Of a stretch of DNA of 64,000 bases, positions 1-8,625 are shown one piece after another (position 1 is the first letter of the stretch; each line of letters begins with the position of its first letter). This DNA comes from Candidatus Peregrinibacteria bacterium UBA1369. GTDB lineage: Bacteria > Patescibacteriota > Gracilibacteria > UBA1369. The position numbers were made by a program, and so were the translations under genes. The notes under the pieces were generated by a model. It ran no database searches, was not told the origin of the DNA, and saw only the letters and a program-made list of their open reading frames with translations. The stretch covers positions 74,436 through 138,435 of the forward strand of contig DBRL01000013.1 in assembly GCA_002305925.1 (NCBI GenBank), given 5' to 3'.

Positions 1-2522
1 TCGAGGCTCTAAAAAAAATGGTTTCTCCGCAAGCACGGGTACTGCGTCAGCGACAACAGGTATTGATTGACACCGCCAACATCGTTCCCGGCGACGTGAT
101 CATCATCAATGAAGGAGACACCATCCCCGCCGACGCAATAGTTTTTGCCGCCAACGAACTACAAACCTCGGAAGCGATTTTAACCGGAGAATCATTCCCG
201 GTGAAAAAAAACGCCTTTGACGTTATTGAAAAAGGCAATGTCACCACCGTCGAAAATATCGTCTTCACCGGAACCACGGTCGCGCGCGGCAACGCCAAAG
301 CTCTGGTCTTCAAGACAGGCATGGACACCGAATTCGGCAAAATCGCCGATTTGACACAGGAAACAAAAAAAGACCGCACCCCACTAGAACAGGAAATTCA
401 CAAAATTGGCATCTTTGCCGCACAGATTACCATTGTCATTATTGCCATCATTTTCGTCTTTGAGCTGCTGGTACATCAGCGTTCAATCGTCAACAACATT
501 CTTTTCGCGGCCTCCATCGCAGTAGCAGCTGTGCCTGAAGGTCTACCCGCGGTAATCACCATCGCTCTGGCCTTGGGCGTACAAAAGCTTTCAAGAAAAA
601 AAGCCATTATCCGCCAACTGTCTTCGGTAGAAACTCTGGGAGCGACTACCGTCATCTGCACCGACAAAACCGGCACCTTGACCAAAAACGAGATGACCGT
701 CACCCAGGCACTCCTCGATGATTTCTATGTCAGTTTCGAGGGCGCCGGCTACGCGCCCGTCGGTAAATTTCGCGTCTACACCGCTGACGAACAAATTCAC
801 GATCTGGAAAGCGGCAAAATCACACCGGAATTCAACAAAAAGCACCCCAAAATATCGACGGCCCTGAGCTGGTTCGGCCTGACAGCGGAACTTTGCAACA
901 ACGCCAATCTGGAAATCAAAGACAATCAATACAAACTGCTGGGAGACCCTACGGAAGGTGGGTTGCTCTCCATGGCCAAAAAGATCTCTTCCAACCGCAA
1001 CTCGGAAATACGTCAAAATCTGCAGGAAACTCTGGAACTTCCCTTCGATTCCGAACGCAAAATGATGTCAAAAATATATTTGGACCGTCAACACGGCAAA
1101 TATTATCTCTTTGCCAAAGGAGCGCCTGAACAAATTATCAAAAATTGCGACCAGCGACTTCACGGAGGCAGACTGGCCATTCTTACCAAATCGGTAAAGT
1201 CTGAGCTGCTTGAACATAACGAGAAATTCAACCAAGAAGCTCTGCGGACAATCGCCCTGGCCTATCGTGAAATGTCTGCACATGAAACGGAAAATCTGTT
1301 TAAACTGAAAGAATTTGAGGAAAAAATAGCCTTCGCCGAGAAAAAAATGATCTTTATCGGCCTGGCCGGCCTTTCCGATCCGCCACGCGAGGAAGTAGCC
1401 GAAGCGGTACGATTGACCAAAATAGCCGGCATCAAGAGTTACATTGTTACGGGAGACCACGGCTTTACCACGGCAGCCATTGCGAAAAAAATCGGTCTGA
1501 TCGATCCCCAAAAGCCTTACGAGATAATTACGGGAGAAGATTTGGAAAAAATAGAAGACCAGACTCTGCTGGAAAAATTCAAACAGCGGGATTTGGACCT
1601 AATTTTTTCCCGCACCAAACCGGAACACAAATTACGCCTGGTATCTCTGCTGAAAGAGAACCGAGAAATCGTCGCCGTCACCGGTGATGGGGTCAATGAC
1701 GCCCCGGCTCTCAAACGGGCAGACATCGGAGTGGCGATGGGAATATCGGGCTCGGACGTATCCAAGGAAGCTGCCAACATGGTTCTGCTGGACGACAGTT
1801 ACAGCACCATCGTCACAGCCATTCGCGAAGGAAGAACGATTTACGCCAATCTGAAAAAATTCATCTTTTTCATCTTTTCCTGCAATATCGGTGAACTGTT
1901 TACCATCTTTGTCAGCCTACTGATCGGGCTGGTTTCACCACTGACTGCCATCCTGATTCTTACGGTCAATCTGGCTACCGACCTTCTGCCAGCCCTGGCA
2001 CTGGGCCTGGAACCGGCCGAAAAAGACATCATGGAAAAAGCCCCGCGCCGAACCGATGAAAAAATCATGAACCGCCGTTTCGTATACCGGGTATTGGCCA
2101 CTGGATCATTGATGGGCATCATTTTGCTGACCCAATACATTTACAAGCTTTACAGCAGCGGCTGGAGCTGGGGAGCGACAATACCCGAAAATGTACTGGT
2201 GGAAGCCAGCAGCCTGGTATTCCTAAGTATGGTACTGATACAGGTGGCCAACTCCTTCAACGCCAAAAGCGAGGATAAATCGATTTTTGCCGTCAATCCT
2301 TTCAATAACCACAAGCTTATCTGGGCCAACCTTTCTTCCGTGCTTATGGCAATTGCCGTAGTCGAATTGCCTTTTTTACAGCAATACTTTGATACCGCGT
2401 CACTGGGGTGGCAGGATTGGCTGCTCATCCTGGCCGGCTGCCTTATTATTATTATCTTCATGGAACTGTTCAAAGTAATGACCAGACGCAAACAGCCCCC
2501 CCAAAAACAGATCCCAGCATGA
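1..2522 (+). CDS. Cation (Ca2+-type) P-type ATPase, 5' partial
   Basis: Membrane ion pump of the type II P-type ATPase family, cut at its N-terminus by the window edge. The frame is open from base 3, giving E-A-L-K-K before the first ATG at 18, as expected inside the actuator-domain region. Visible in order: actuator motif LTGES, the M4 motif VPEGLP, phosphorylation motif DKTGT (bases 663-677, Asp is the phosphorylated residue), hinge motif TGDGVNDAPAL, and a C-terminal group of membrane helices. The SERCA calcium ligands appear conserved: Glu in VPEGLP, Asn and Glu in NIGEL, and Asn, Thr and Asp in NLATDLLPA. This favours Ca2+ over Na+ or H+. The stop overlaps the start of the next gene (ATGA), so the two are probably co-translated. 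Family is certain; substrate is inferred from residues. Confidence 0.95.
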   Translation, partial: EALKKMVSPQARVLRQRQQVLIDTANIVPGDVIIINEGDTIPADAIVFAANELQTSEAILTGESFPVKKNAFDVIEKGNVTTVENIVFTGTTVARGNAKALVFKTGMDTEFGKIADLTQETKKDRTPLEQEIHKIGIFAAQITIVIIAIIFVFELLVHQRSIVNNILFAASIAVAAVPEGLPAVITIALALGVQKLSRKKAIIRQLSSVETLGATTVICTDKTGTLTKNEMTVTQALLDDFYVSFEGAGYAPVGKFRVYTADEQIHDLESGKITPEFNKKHPKISTALSWFGLTAELCNNANLEIKDNQYKLLGDPTEGGLLSMAKKISSNRNSEIRQNLQETLELPFDSERKMMSKIYLDRQHGKYYLFAKGAPEQIIKNCDQRLHGGRLAILTKSVKSELLEHNEKFNQEALRTIALAYREMSAHETENLFKLKEFEEKIAFAEKKMIFIGLAGLSDPPREEVAEAVRLTKIAGIKSYIVTGDHGFTTAAIAKKIGLIDPQKPYEIITGEDLEKIEDQTLLEKFKQRDLDLIFSRTKPEHKLRLVSLLKENREIVAVTGDGVNDAPALKRADIGVAMGISGSDVSKEAANMVLLDDSYSTIVTAIREGRTIYANLKKFIFFIFSCNIGELFTIFVSLLIGLVSPLTAILILTVNLATDLLPALALGLEPAEKDIMEKAPRRTDEKIMNRRFVYRVLATGSLMGIILLTQYIYKLYSSGWSWGATIPENVLVEASSLVFLSMVLIQVANSFNAKSEDKSIFAVNPFNNHKLIWANLSSVLMAIAVVELPFLQQYFDTASLGWQDWLLILAGCLIIIIFMELFKVMTRRKQPPQKQIPA

Positions 2523-2851
2523 AAATGAAGGTTACCACAAAAACAGGGCTGCTGGAATTAATATGTTTGACACAGATACCTGTTGGAAAAGCTATAATCC
2601 TCTACGTGACCGTAACCCCAAAAAGCCAGAAGAACATCCTGCAGAGCATCGCGCCGGATCCACAGGGCAATGGTTTTATGCTTAAAGCAAAAATACGCGG
2701 TGTCCCCGAAAACAATCAGGTCAACAATAATCTGCTGCGTTTTTTGGCCAAAGAATTGCACACCGGCGTATCGGCACTAAAGCTGGTTTCCGGACATCAT
2801 TCCCGTCACAAAATTCTGCAAATCAATCAAAATGCTTTATCAAAACAGTAG
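2519..2851 (+). CDS. YggU/DUF167 family protein
   Basis: Small protein of about 110 residues in the UPF0235/DUF167 (YggU) family, whose function is unknown. The family pattern is visible: an early strand LYVTVTPKSQKN, then KIRGVPENNQVNNNLLRFLA and the segment LVSGHHSRHKILQI, matching the usual V.P.S and A.P..G.AN..L..FLA...V.SG..SR.K layout. The Asn-Asn-Gln stretch replaces the usual Gly-Lys-Ala. I chose the ATG at 2519 because it overlaps the ATPase stop as ATGA; the frame is open further upstream into the ATPase gene, but that part is a shadow. It overlaps the 5' end of rsmA by 20 bases, so the three genes probably form one operon. Confidence 0.8.
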   Translation: MKMKVTTKTGLLELICLTQIPVGKAIILYVTVTPKSQKNILQSIAPDPQGNGFMLKAKIRGVPENNQVNNNLLRFLAKELHTGVSALKLVSGHHSRHKILQINQNALSKQ

Positions 2852-3668
2852 GGAACTGCTGACATTATTACAAAAAGAAGGTCTGCATGCCAAACACCGC
2901 CTGGGACAGAATTTTCTAATTCAGCCGCAAATTATCGACAAAATCATCGCCGCAGCCGAGATCAAAAACACCGACCGGGTGCTGGAAATAGGTCCGGGAC
3001 TGGGGATTCTGACCGAAAAACTCCTGGCGCAGGCCCAAAAAGTCACCGCAGTGGAAAAAGACCGGGAGCTCTACGATTTTCTGCAAAAGCACTTCAGGCA
3101 GGCAAAGAATCTAACTCTGATCAATGCTGACATTCTGCAAACTGAACCGCCCAGAGCGCCATACAAATTGATTGCCAACATACCCTATTACATCACCTCG
3201 CCGATTATCAGCCATTTTCTGCGGGGCGGCGCTTCGCGCCGCCCCGACCTGCTGGTTTTGATGACCCAGCTGGAGGTCGCCCGCAAAATCTGCGCCAAAG
3301 CGGGGAACCACAGCATGCTTAGTCTGCAGACCCAGCTCTTCGCCGAACCGAAATTGATCCACCAGGTGAGTCGGGGTAATTTTTTCCCCGCCCCCAAAGT
3401 TGACTCGGCCATACTGCTGCTGCGGCCCCGGCCGACCCCTCTACTGAAAAGATCCGAAGTCTTTCTCACCCTGATTGGATTGTCCTTCGGACAAAAAAGA
3501 AAAACTCTGGCCAATTCTTTAGCCCGTTACCCCGGCCTGGACAAGCAAAAAGCCACCGAAACCATTCAGGCCGCCAATCTGGATCCGATGGCCCGACCGC
3601 AAAATCTGGACTTTGCCGAATGGGCCCGCCTGACCGAACGACTACCCGACTCGCCCGCCCCCGCTTAA
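2832..3668 (+). CDS. rsmA: 16S rRNA (adenine1518/1519-N6)-dimethyltransferase
   Basis: RsmA (KsgA) dimethylates two adjacent adenosines near the 3' end of 16S rRNA during small-subunit maturation, using S-adenosylmethionine. The 278-residue length is normal. Family motifs are all present: HRLGQNFL near the N-terminus, the SAM loop VLEIGPGLGILTEKLL, an acidic VEKDRELY, the catalytic NIPYYITSPI and the C-terminal FGQKRKTL. It overlaps the DUF167 gene by 20 bases. A GC-rich inverted repeat lies inside the gene (3223-3245) and encodes R-G-G-A-S-R-R-P just after the catalytic motif. The stop abuts the stop of the convergent helicase gene with no spacer. Confidence 0.96.
   Translation: MLYQNSRELLTLLQKEGLHAKHRLGQNFLIQPQIIDKIIAAAEIKNTDRVLEIGPGLGILTEKLLAQAQKVTAVEKDRELYDFLQKHFRQAKNLTLINADILQTEPPRAPYKLIANIPYYITSPIISHFLRGGASRRPDLLVLMTQLEVARKICAKAGNHSMLSLQTQLFAEPKLIHQVSRGNFFPAPKVDSAILLLRPRPTPLLKRSEVFLTLIGLSFGQKRKTLANSLARYPGLDKQKATETIQAANLDPMARPQNLDFAEWARLTERLPDSPAPA
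3223..3245. repeat. GC-rich palindrome inside rsmA
   Basis: Perfect inverted repeat: 10-base arms (GGGGCGGCGC and its complement) around a 3-base loop TTC, inside the rsmA reading frame. It resembles in style the intergenic palindromes at 54978-55002 and 56036-56066, with GC-rich arms and a 3-base loop. It encodes a short basic surface segment. It may be a repeat-derived insertion or simply local codon choice. Confidence 0.6.
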
Positions 3669-6600
3669 TCAAAAAAGGCCTCCCTCAAGATTTTTCTTCA
3701 TTTCGGAAAGTTTTTGCAAATCCACGCTTTTTTCAGACCGGGCCAAATCATCCATTGCTGACAAATATTTTTGCAACGCTGCAATTGTCTCTGATTTCAA
3801 AGCATCAATCCGGGCGGCAAAATCAGAAAAACATGCCTTGACCAAGACAACGTTATTAAGTTTGTCAAGTTGGCGAAACTTTTCTTCCCAGCCCAGCCTC
3901 GCCCACAAACCTTTTTGCAGCACCTCCAGACAGTCAATCTGATAAAAATACTGCTCATGCCCCTTTTCCAGAGCCAAAATTTGGCTTTCCGCAAAAGCCA
4001 AAAGATTACGGTACTGCAGCTCAAAAGACGCCTTCAAAGCGGCAACTGTCGAATTTCGTGCCGTCTCCTCTTCGCCAAAAACGGTTTTGGTCACTTTTTT
4101 ACCCTCCAGCCGGAAACCGCTGTACACATAAATGATTTTATCCCCGGCCGCTCCAAAAAGCGAACTACCCAGCTCCAGCGGCTCCAGCACTGTCGGCAGA
4201 TAATGCCACAATTCGGACAGACGTATTCCGTGCACTTCCACCTGGCGTCGCACTTTCTTCAGTTTCTTTTTCAAATGCCACAAATCAACCTCCTCCTTGA
4301 GACTATCAATCTCACCCCCCTCGGCAATCACCGCACTATCCGCTGCAGAATCGCGCTCCCCCACCCCTTCACCGACATCAGCCGCCCTCACCACAAACCA
4401 GGGATGTAACTCCGGATATTCCCTCAGATTTGCCGTCACCACCGCCCCGGACAGATCAATCAAATCAGCCACCTTCAAAACAATCACCGCGCGCCCGGGA
4501 AAAGCATGTTCATCGTAGCGGTAGTCCACCGGATAAGATTTCCCTGCCAGATACACCGACTCCGGGAAAAGCCGTGCCAACTTTTTCCTTTCTGCTGGCG
4601 TCAAAATTTCTTCCTCATTGAGCAGCAAAAACCCCTCTCCCCGCCCGGCCAGCAACCGGTCCAGCTGTTGCAGGGAAGCAACGGGCTCACGGGAAACAAG
4701 GCGTAGTTTCCGCAAATACCATTCACGCAGCCTCATGTCAGTCAAAGCCCAGCGCGGTTCATTCAACCGGGCGGCATAGGCTTTCAATTTGGCCACTGTC
4801 TCCTGATTTTTTTTCAGCCATGGATAATGTGAAATCAGTCCCCTCTTGACCAGCCCTTCCCGGACAAGAATTTCCTCCGCCTGCGCCGGATCTTTCTGAC
4901 CGATTTCCACCAGCCTGTCCCGAACTATGCGCTGCCCCCGGAAATAAACTTCCTCTTCGCGTACCACCCTACCGCTATGACGGTCAAATCTGATCGGTCC
5001 ACTACGCACCCTGCAGAGCTGCGGGGCAATTTCCTCCAACCATCTGATATCGATTACCGTATTATTTCTGGCATAGAGCCTGGTCGTTTCGACGATCTCC
5101 GCCGAGACAAAAAATTTTGGATGAAGGTTAAAAAGAGCGGATCCCGGATGAATCATTACGTTTTCCACCGTACGGGTGCGATATGTCTGGGGACTGCTTG
5201 CCTCACAAAGATTCTGGATAAAACCGGATGAAATCGATTTGAGGATACCCTCCTTTTTGGAGAGATCAACCGATAGATCGGTCTGTCCCTCGACCAGCAA
5301 ATAGCGTGAGAATTCATCTTTGGCAAATATATTCAAAGTATCCAGCAATTGCCGATAAATCTGCCCTATCTCACGAAAAAGCAGATGGTTGAGGTAATTG
5401 GACTGACAAAAAAGTTCCCGCTGAAGATCGTCTTTCAGTGCCTGTAATTTATTCCAGATGACCAAAAAAACCATTAAATCGGAGACCAGATCAAGTGCAT
5501 GCTGATCACGGTCACGCACCCGGCGCGTAAACACCCGCCTGCCCCGCCTGATTCTGACCGTCCTGTATTTGGCTCCCGCGCCAATCACCATGCGTTGAAA
5601 ATAACGCTTGGCCCGATCGGCCTCCTCCTCTTCGCCATTGGGGCGCAAAAAGGGATCTTTTACCGAAAGAGATGAAGCAATAATAGCCACCTCGCGCACA
5701 CAGCCATATTTTTCCGCAGCCAGCAGCATGGCGGAAATACGGGGCTCCAGAGGCAAATGGGCCATTTTCACGCCGAGAGGAGTCAGGTTTTGCGCCTCGT
5801 CGAGAGCACCCAGTTCAATCAAATTGGCAATGGCATTGCGAAAGGCCTTGGGCTCCGGCGCGTCGATAAAGCTGAAACCGGTCAGATTGGCAATACCAAT
5901 CAGTCGCATGTGCAAGACCACCGAAGAAAGATCGGAACGCTGAATTTCCGGTTGGGTGTATTGTTCACGTGCCTGGAAATCGGCCTCTGCGTATAGACGG
6001 ATACAATGCCCGGCCTCCACGCGTCCGGCCCGCCCGGCCCGCTGAATAGCCGAAGCCTGGGAAATGTTTTTCACTTCCAGACTGCCTATGCCGGTACGAA
6101 AATTAAAATCGGTCATCCGGGCCAGGCCGCTGTCGATGACATATTTAATGCCCGGTACGGTCAAAGAGGTTTCGGCGATGTTGGTGGCTACGACAACCTT
6201 GGTCTGTCCCGGGAAGTCCAGATAAATCAACTCCTGTTCGTCCATCGAAAGCCTCGAATAAAGCGGCAGACACTTCACCCTGATTCCGGCGGCCTCCTCA
6301 ACCGCCCTGATGGTCTTGAAAATCTCAGCTTCGCCGGGCATAAAAACCAGCACATCCCCTCCGCCACCACCTGCAATCCCTTTGATCAGCCGGGCGATTT
6401 TTCCATAGGGCTCCTCCCCCTCCTCCAGCGGATCGTAAACAATCTCCACCGGATAGAGACGGCCGGAGACATTGATCAGCGGTATCGGCGAAACCCGCCC
6501 TTCACTGTCCACATTCAATTCTGCAAAAAAATCGGCGAATTTGCCGGCATCAAAAGTGGCTGAAGTAACGAGAATTTTCATGGCGGACAAACCGGCCGCC

Positions 6601-7085
6601 AACCGTTTCCCCTGAATATCCTTGAGCAGTCCCAGCAAAAAATCGATATTCAAATTACGTTCATGTGCCTCATCGACCAGAATGGCGTCATAGCGCGACA
6701 GCAGACCGTCCCCCTTCATTTCCTGCAACAAAATACCATCGGTACAGATGTTGATGATCGTTCCGGCCGTGGTATCGTCGTCGAAACGAATTTTGTATCC
6801 CACCTCCTGTCCCAAATCCACTTCAGTTTCCTGGGCCATCCAGGTGGCTATCGAAACGGCGGCGATACGACGGGGCTGAGTGCAGGCAATTTTGAACTCT
6901 CCCAGCGCGTAATCGGTTTTTCGCAGTAAAGAAAGGGCCTCCAAAATCATTTTCGGTATCTGTGTCGATTTCCCAGAACCGGTCTCACCGACCACAATCA
7001 CCACCTGGTTCTCTTCTATTGCCTTTACAATCTCGTCCTTATGTGACGTAATAGGCAGAATCTCCGGATAATTTAGGCGCATCAA
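3669..7085 (-). CDS. hrpA: HrpA-type DEAH-box RNA helicase
   Basis: Large ATP-dependent RNA helicase of the DEAH/HrpA family, 1138 residues, slightly shorter than the 1300-residue E. coli HrpA. Walker A is GETGSGKSTQIPK near residue 37, followed by the DEAH box (VDEAHERNLN), motif III VTSATFDA, the second RecA lobe, and motif VI QRAGRAGRVEAG. Then come the HA2-type helical region and a long HrpA-specific C-terminal region that resembles DUF3418. In E. coli HrpA has been linked to rescue of stalled ribosomes and mRNA handling; the role here is inferred from homology. It is convergent with rsmA, their stop codons touching, and diverges from the hexokinase-like gene. Confidence 0.92.
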   Translation of the reverse strand: MMRLNYPEILPITSHKDEIVKAIEENQVVIVVGETGSGKSTQIPKMILEALSLLRKTDYALGEFKIACTQPRRIAAVSIATWMAQETEVDLGQEVGYKIRFDDDTTAGTIINICTDGILLQEMKGDGLLSRYDAILVDEAHERNLNIDFLLGLLKDIQGKRLAAGLSAMKILVTSATFDAGKFADFFAELNVDSEGRVSPIPLINVSGRLYPVEIVYDPLEEGEEPYGKIARLIKGIAGGGGGDVLVFMPGEAEIFKTIRAVEEAAGIRVKCLPLYSRLSMDEQELIYLDFPGQTKVVVATNIAETSLTVPGIKYVIDSGLARMTDFNFRTGIGSLEVKNISQASAIQRAGRAGRVEAGHCIRLYAEADFQAREQYTQPEIQRSDLSSVVLHMRLIGIANLTGFSFIDAPEPKAFRNAIANLIELGALDEAQNLTPLGVKMAHLPLEPRISAMLLAAEKYGCVREVAIIASSLSVKDPFLRPNGEEEEADRAKRYFQRMVIGAGAKYRTVRIRRGRRVFTRRVRDRDQHALDLVSDLMVFLVIWNKLQALKDDLQRELFCQSNYLNHLLFREIGQIYRQLLDTLNIFAKDEFSRYLLVEGQTDLSVDLSKKEGILKSISSGFIQNLCEASSPQTYRTRTVENVMIHPGSALFNLHPKFFVSAEIVETTRLYARNNTVIDIRWLEEIAPQLCRVRSGPIRFDRHSGRVVREEEVYFRGQRIVRDRLVEIGQKDPAQAEEILVREGLVKRGLISHYPWLKKNQETVAKLKAYAARLNEPRWALTDMRLREWYLRKLRLVSREPVASLQQLDRLLAGRGEGFLLLNEEEILTPAERKKLARLFPESVYLAGKSYPVDYRYDEHAFPGRAVIVLKVADLIDLSGAVVTANLREYPELHPWFVVRAADVGEGVGERDSAADSAVIAEGGEIDSLKEEVDLWHLKKKLKKVRRQVEVHGIRLSELWHYLPTVLEPLELGSSLFGAAGDKIIYVYSGFRLEGKKVTKTVFGEEETARNSTVAALKASFELQYRNLLAFAESQILALEKGHEQYFYQIDCLEVLQKGLWARLGWEEKFRQLDKLNNVVLVKACFSDFAARIDALKSETIAALQKYLSAMDDLARSEKSVDLQKLSEMKKNLEGGLF

Positions 7086-7086
7086 T

Positions 7087-7116
7087 TTGTCTTATCAAGT
7101 ATACTTATTTTATATT
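7087..7116 (+). promoter_or_regulatory. Candidate sigma70-type promoter
   Basis: TTGTCT (7087-7092), an 18-base spacer, then TATATT (7111-7116), 28 bases before the ATG of the hexokinase-like gene. It lies in the short divergent gap shared with the helicase gene. Called from consensus only. Confidence 0.45.
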
Positions 7117-7144
7117 ACTCTCAAGCAATTCACCAGAAATTCGC

Positions 7145-8401
7145 ATGAATGGAACCATGAAAACTTTTTTGACCAATCACCAATTCTATCAGTATCTGGA
7201 CTGGACCAAATACCGTGAACAGATGGACAGACAGCTGGAATGTTCCATGAGCAGACACAACGAAAGCCAGCTGCATTTCAACAAGACCTGGGAAAAAATC
7301 GATCTGGCCGGCCGCGAACTGGATTTCCTGGTAATGGAGCTGGGAGGCATGTATCTTCGCCTCTACCATTGCCGCGTCATCAAAGGAAAACTGCAGACTC
7401 TGAACAGCCGCAAAATTTCTTTTTATCAGAAAAAAGTCTACACCCCGGATATACTTTTTGCCGATCTGTACAGCCATCTGGAAAAATTCATCACCGGCGT
7501 CAACCCGCTTCCGTCACTAATGGTTTTCTCTTTTGCCAACGCCCTCAAACCGGTCTGCAGCAAAAAGAACCGCATTGACGGAGAAATACTTTTTTGGGGC
7601 AAAAACCACCGCCAGGAAGGTCTGCTCGGACTGAAACTGGGCGAACATTTTGAAAAATTCCTGCAGACAAAAAATCTGAGAGCCCTGGCCGTCAACGTCG
7701 CCAATGACAGCAGTCTGGCCGTACTATCTGCGCGTCTCTCGCAAAAGACAGCTGCCAGTACCGTAATCAACCTGGTGGCCGGAAGTGGCACCAATATTGG
7801 CGTCGGCTACAACCATGGCCAAAACTACAAAGTCATCAATCTGGAATTCGGCAATCTCGACTTCATCCCTTACAGCAACTTCGACCATCAGCTCAATCAT
7901 GAAAGCTCGACCCCCAACCGTTTTCGAACGGAAAAACTGTTCAGCGGAGCCTGGCAAAACAAACTTCTAACCATCATCATCGATCGGGCAATCAGTGAAG
8001 GACTGTTCGAAAAGGAAAAAGGGCTGGAAGCCCTGCGCACGATGACATCGGAGGAACTGGAACAATTCTTCAGTCAAAAAAACAGTGACCTAAAATGCTT
8101 TCCGGCCATCCGTCTGGCCTGGCGGGAAATCGCCAAACGCGGGTCCTTTGTCTGCGCGCTGGCCCTGGCACGCATCATCGACCATCTTGCCGTCAACAAG
8201 CTCCTGCCCAAAGGAGTGACCATAGTCGAAGTCGGTGCCCTGCCCGAGCACTGTCCCGGTTTCCGTCGTGATCTGGAAAAACATCTGGCTGAACTGCTCA
8301 CCGAAAACCCGCACACCCGCAAAATCAAGCCCGAAATTCTGCTCTCCCCCGAACCGACCTGCTGCGGCGCCGCCACCCTGCTGGCCGCTATCAATCATTG
8401 A
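7145..8401 (+). CDS. Eukaryotic-type hexokinase-like protein
   Basis: A 418-residue protein whose motif order matches the hexokinase family rather than bacterial ROK glucokinases. Compared with hexokinase: FLVMELGGMYLRLY (residues 61-74) sits where the phosphate-1 loop FLALDLGGTNFR is expected; MVFSFANALKPV (126-137) and EILFWGKN (147-154) match the sugar-binding FTFSFP and ITWTKGF; AVNVANDSS (182-190) keeps the catalytic Asp (D188); VAGSGTNIGVGY (211-222) matches the VGTGTNACY phosphate-2 loop; LEFGNLD (Glu234) and NHESSTPN (Glu253) retain the two sugar-binding glutamates. The Asp and Thr of the phosphate-1 loop are replaced (D to E, T to M), so kinase activity is uncertain. ATG at 7157 is an alternative start. 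A small ORF follows closely. Family fairly sure, function open. Confidence 0.7.
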   Translation: MNGTMKTFLTNHQFYQYLDWTKYREQMDRQLECSMSRHNESQLHFNKTWEKIDLAGRELDFLVMELGGMYLRLYHCRVIKGKLQTLNSRKISFYQKKVYTPDILFADLYSHLEKFITGVNPLPSLMVFSFANALKPVCSKKNRIDGEILFWGKNHRQEGLLGLKLGEHFEKFLQTKNLRALAVNVANDSSLAVLSARLSQKTAASTVINLVAGSGTNIGVGYNHGQNYKVINLEFGNLDFIPYSNFDHQLNHESSTPNRFRTEKLFSGAWQNKLLTIIIDRAISEGLFEKEKGLEALRTMTSEELEQFFSQKNSDLKCFPAIRLAWREIAKRGSFVCALALARIIDHLAVNKLLPKGVTIVEVGALPEHCPGFRRDLEKHLAELLTENPHTRKIKPEILLSPEPTCCGAATLLAAINH

Positions 8402-8442
8402 ATCTACGACCCATTACCACCACCACTGTCACCATCGTCACC

Positions 8443-8625
8443 ATGCCTCCCAAAAATCCACCCCAAAAAACCGGCAACCCGGAACTGACCACGCGCGACC
8501 GCCAAATCCTGGAACAGATCGGCTACCTGGCCATTCACCGCGCCAGTAAAAAAATCGTCACCGACCGCAAAAAACAATTTTTCAACCAACTGCAACAAGA
8601 TGGCAAGGGAACCTCTCAAAATTGA
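8443..8625 (+). CDS. Small hypothetical protein
   Basis: 60-residue basic protein with no recognised domain. It starts at the ATG at 8443, although the frame is open back to a TTG at 8398 that overlaps the hexokinase-like stop (TTGA). The sequence is Pro/Lys-rich at the start and then has one predicted amphipathic helix (RDRQILEQIGYLAIHRASKK). Its end overlaps the next gene by 26 bases, which suggests translational coupling. It could be a real small gene or non-coding linker sequence; the tight overlaps are the main support. Confidence 0.45.
   Translation: MPPKNPPQKTGNPELTTRDRQILEQIGYLAIHRASKKIVTDRKKQFFNQLQQDGKGTSQN

Noticed and set aside
2569..2594. TTGACA and TATAAT words near the end of the ATPase/YggU junction
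   Set aside because: Spacing is 20 bases, too long for a normal promoter, and the site is inside the DUF167 coding region.
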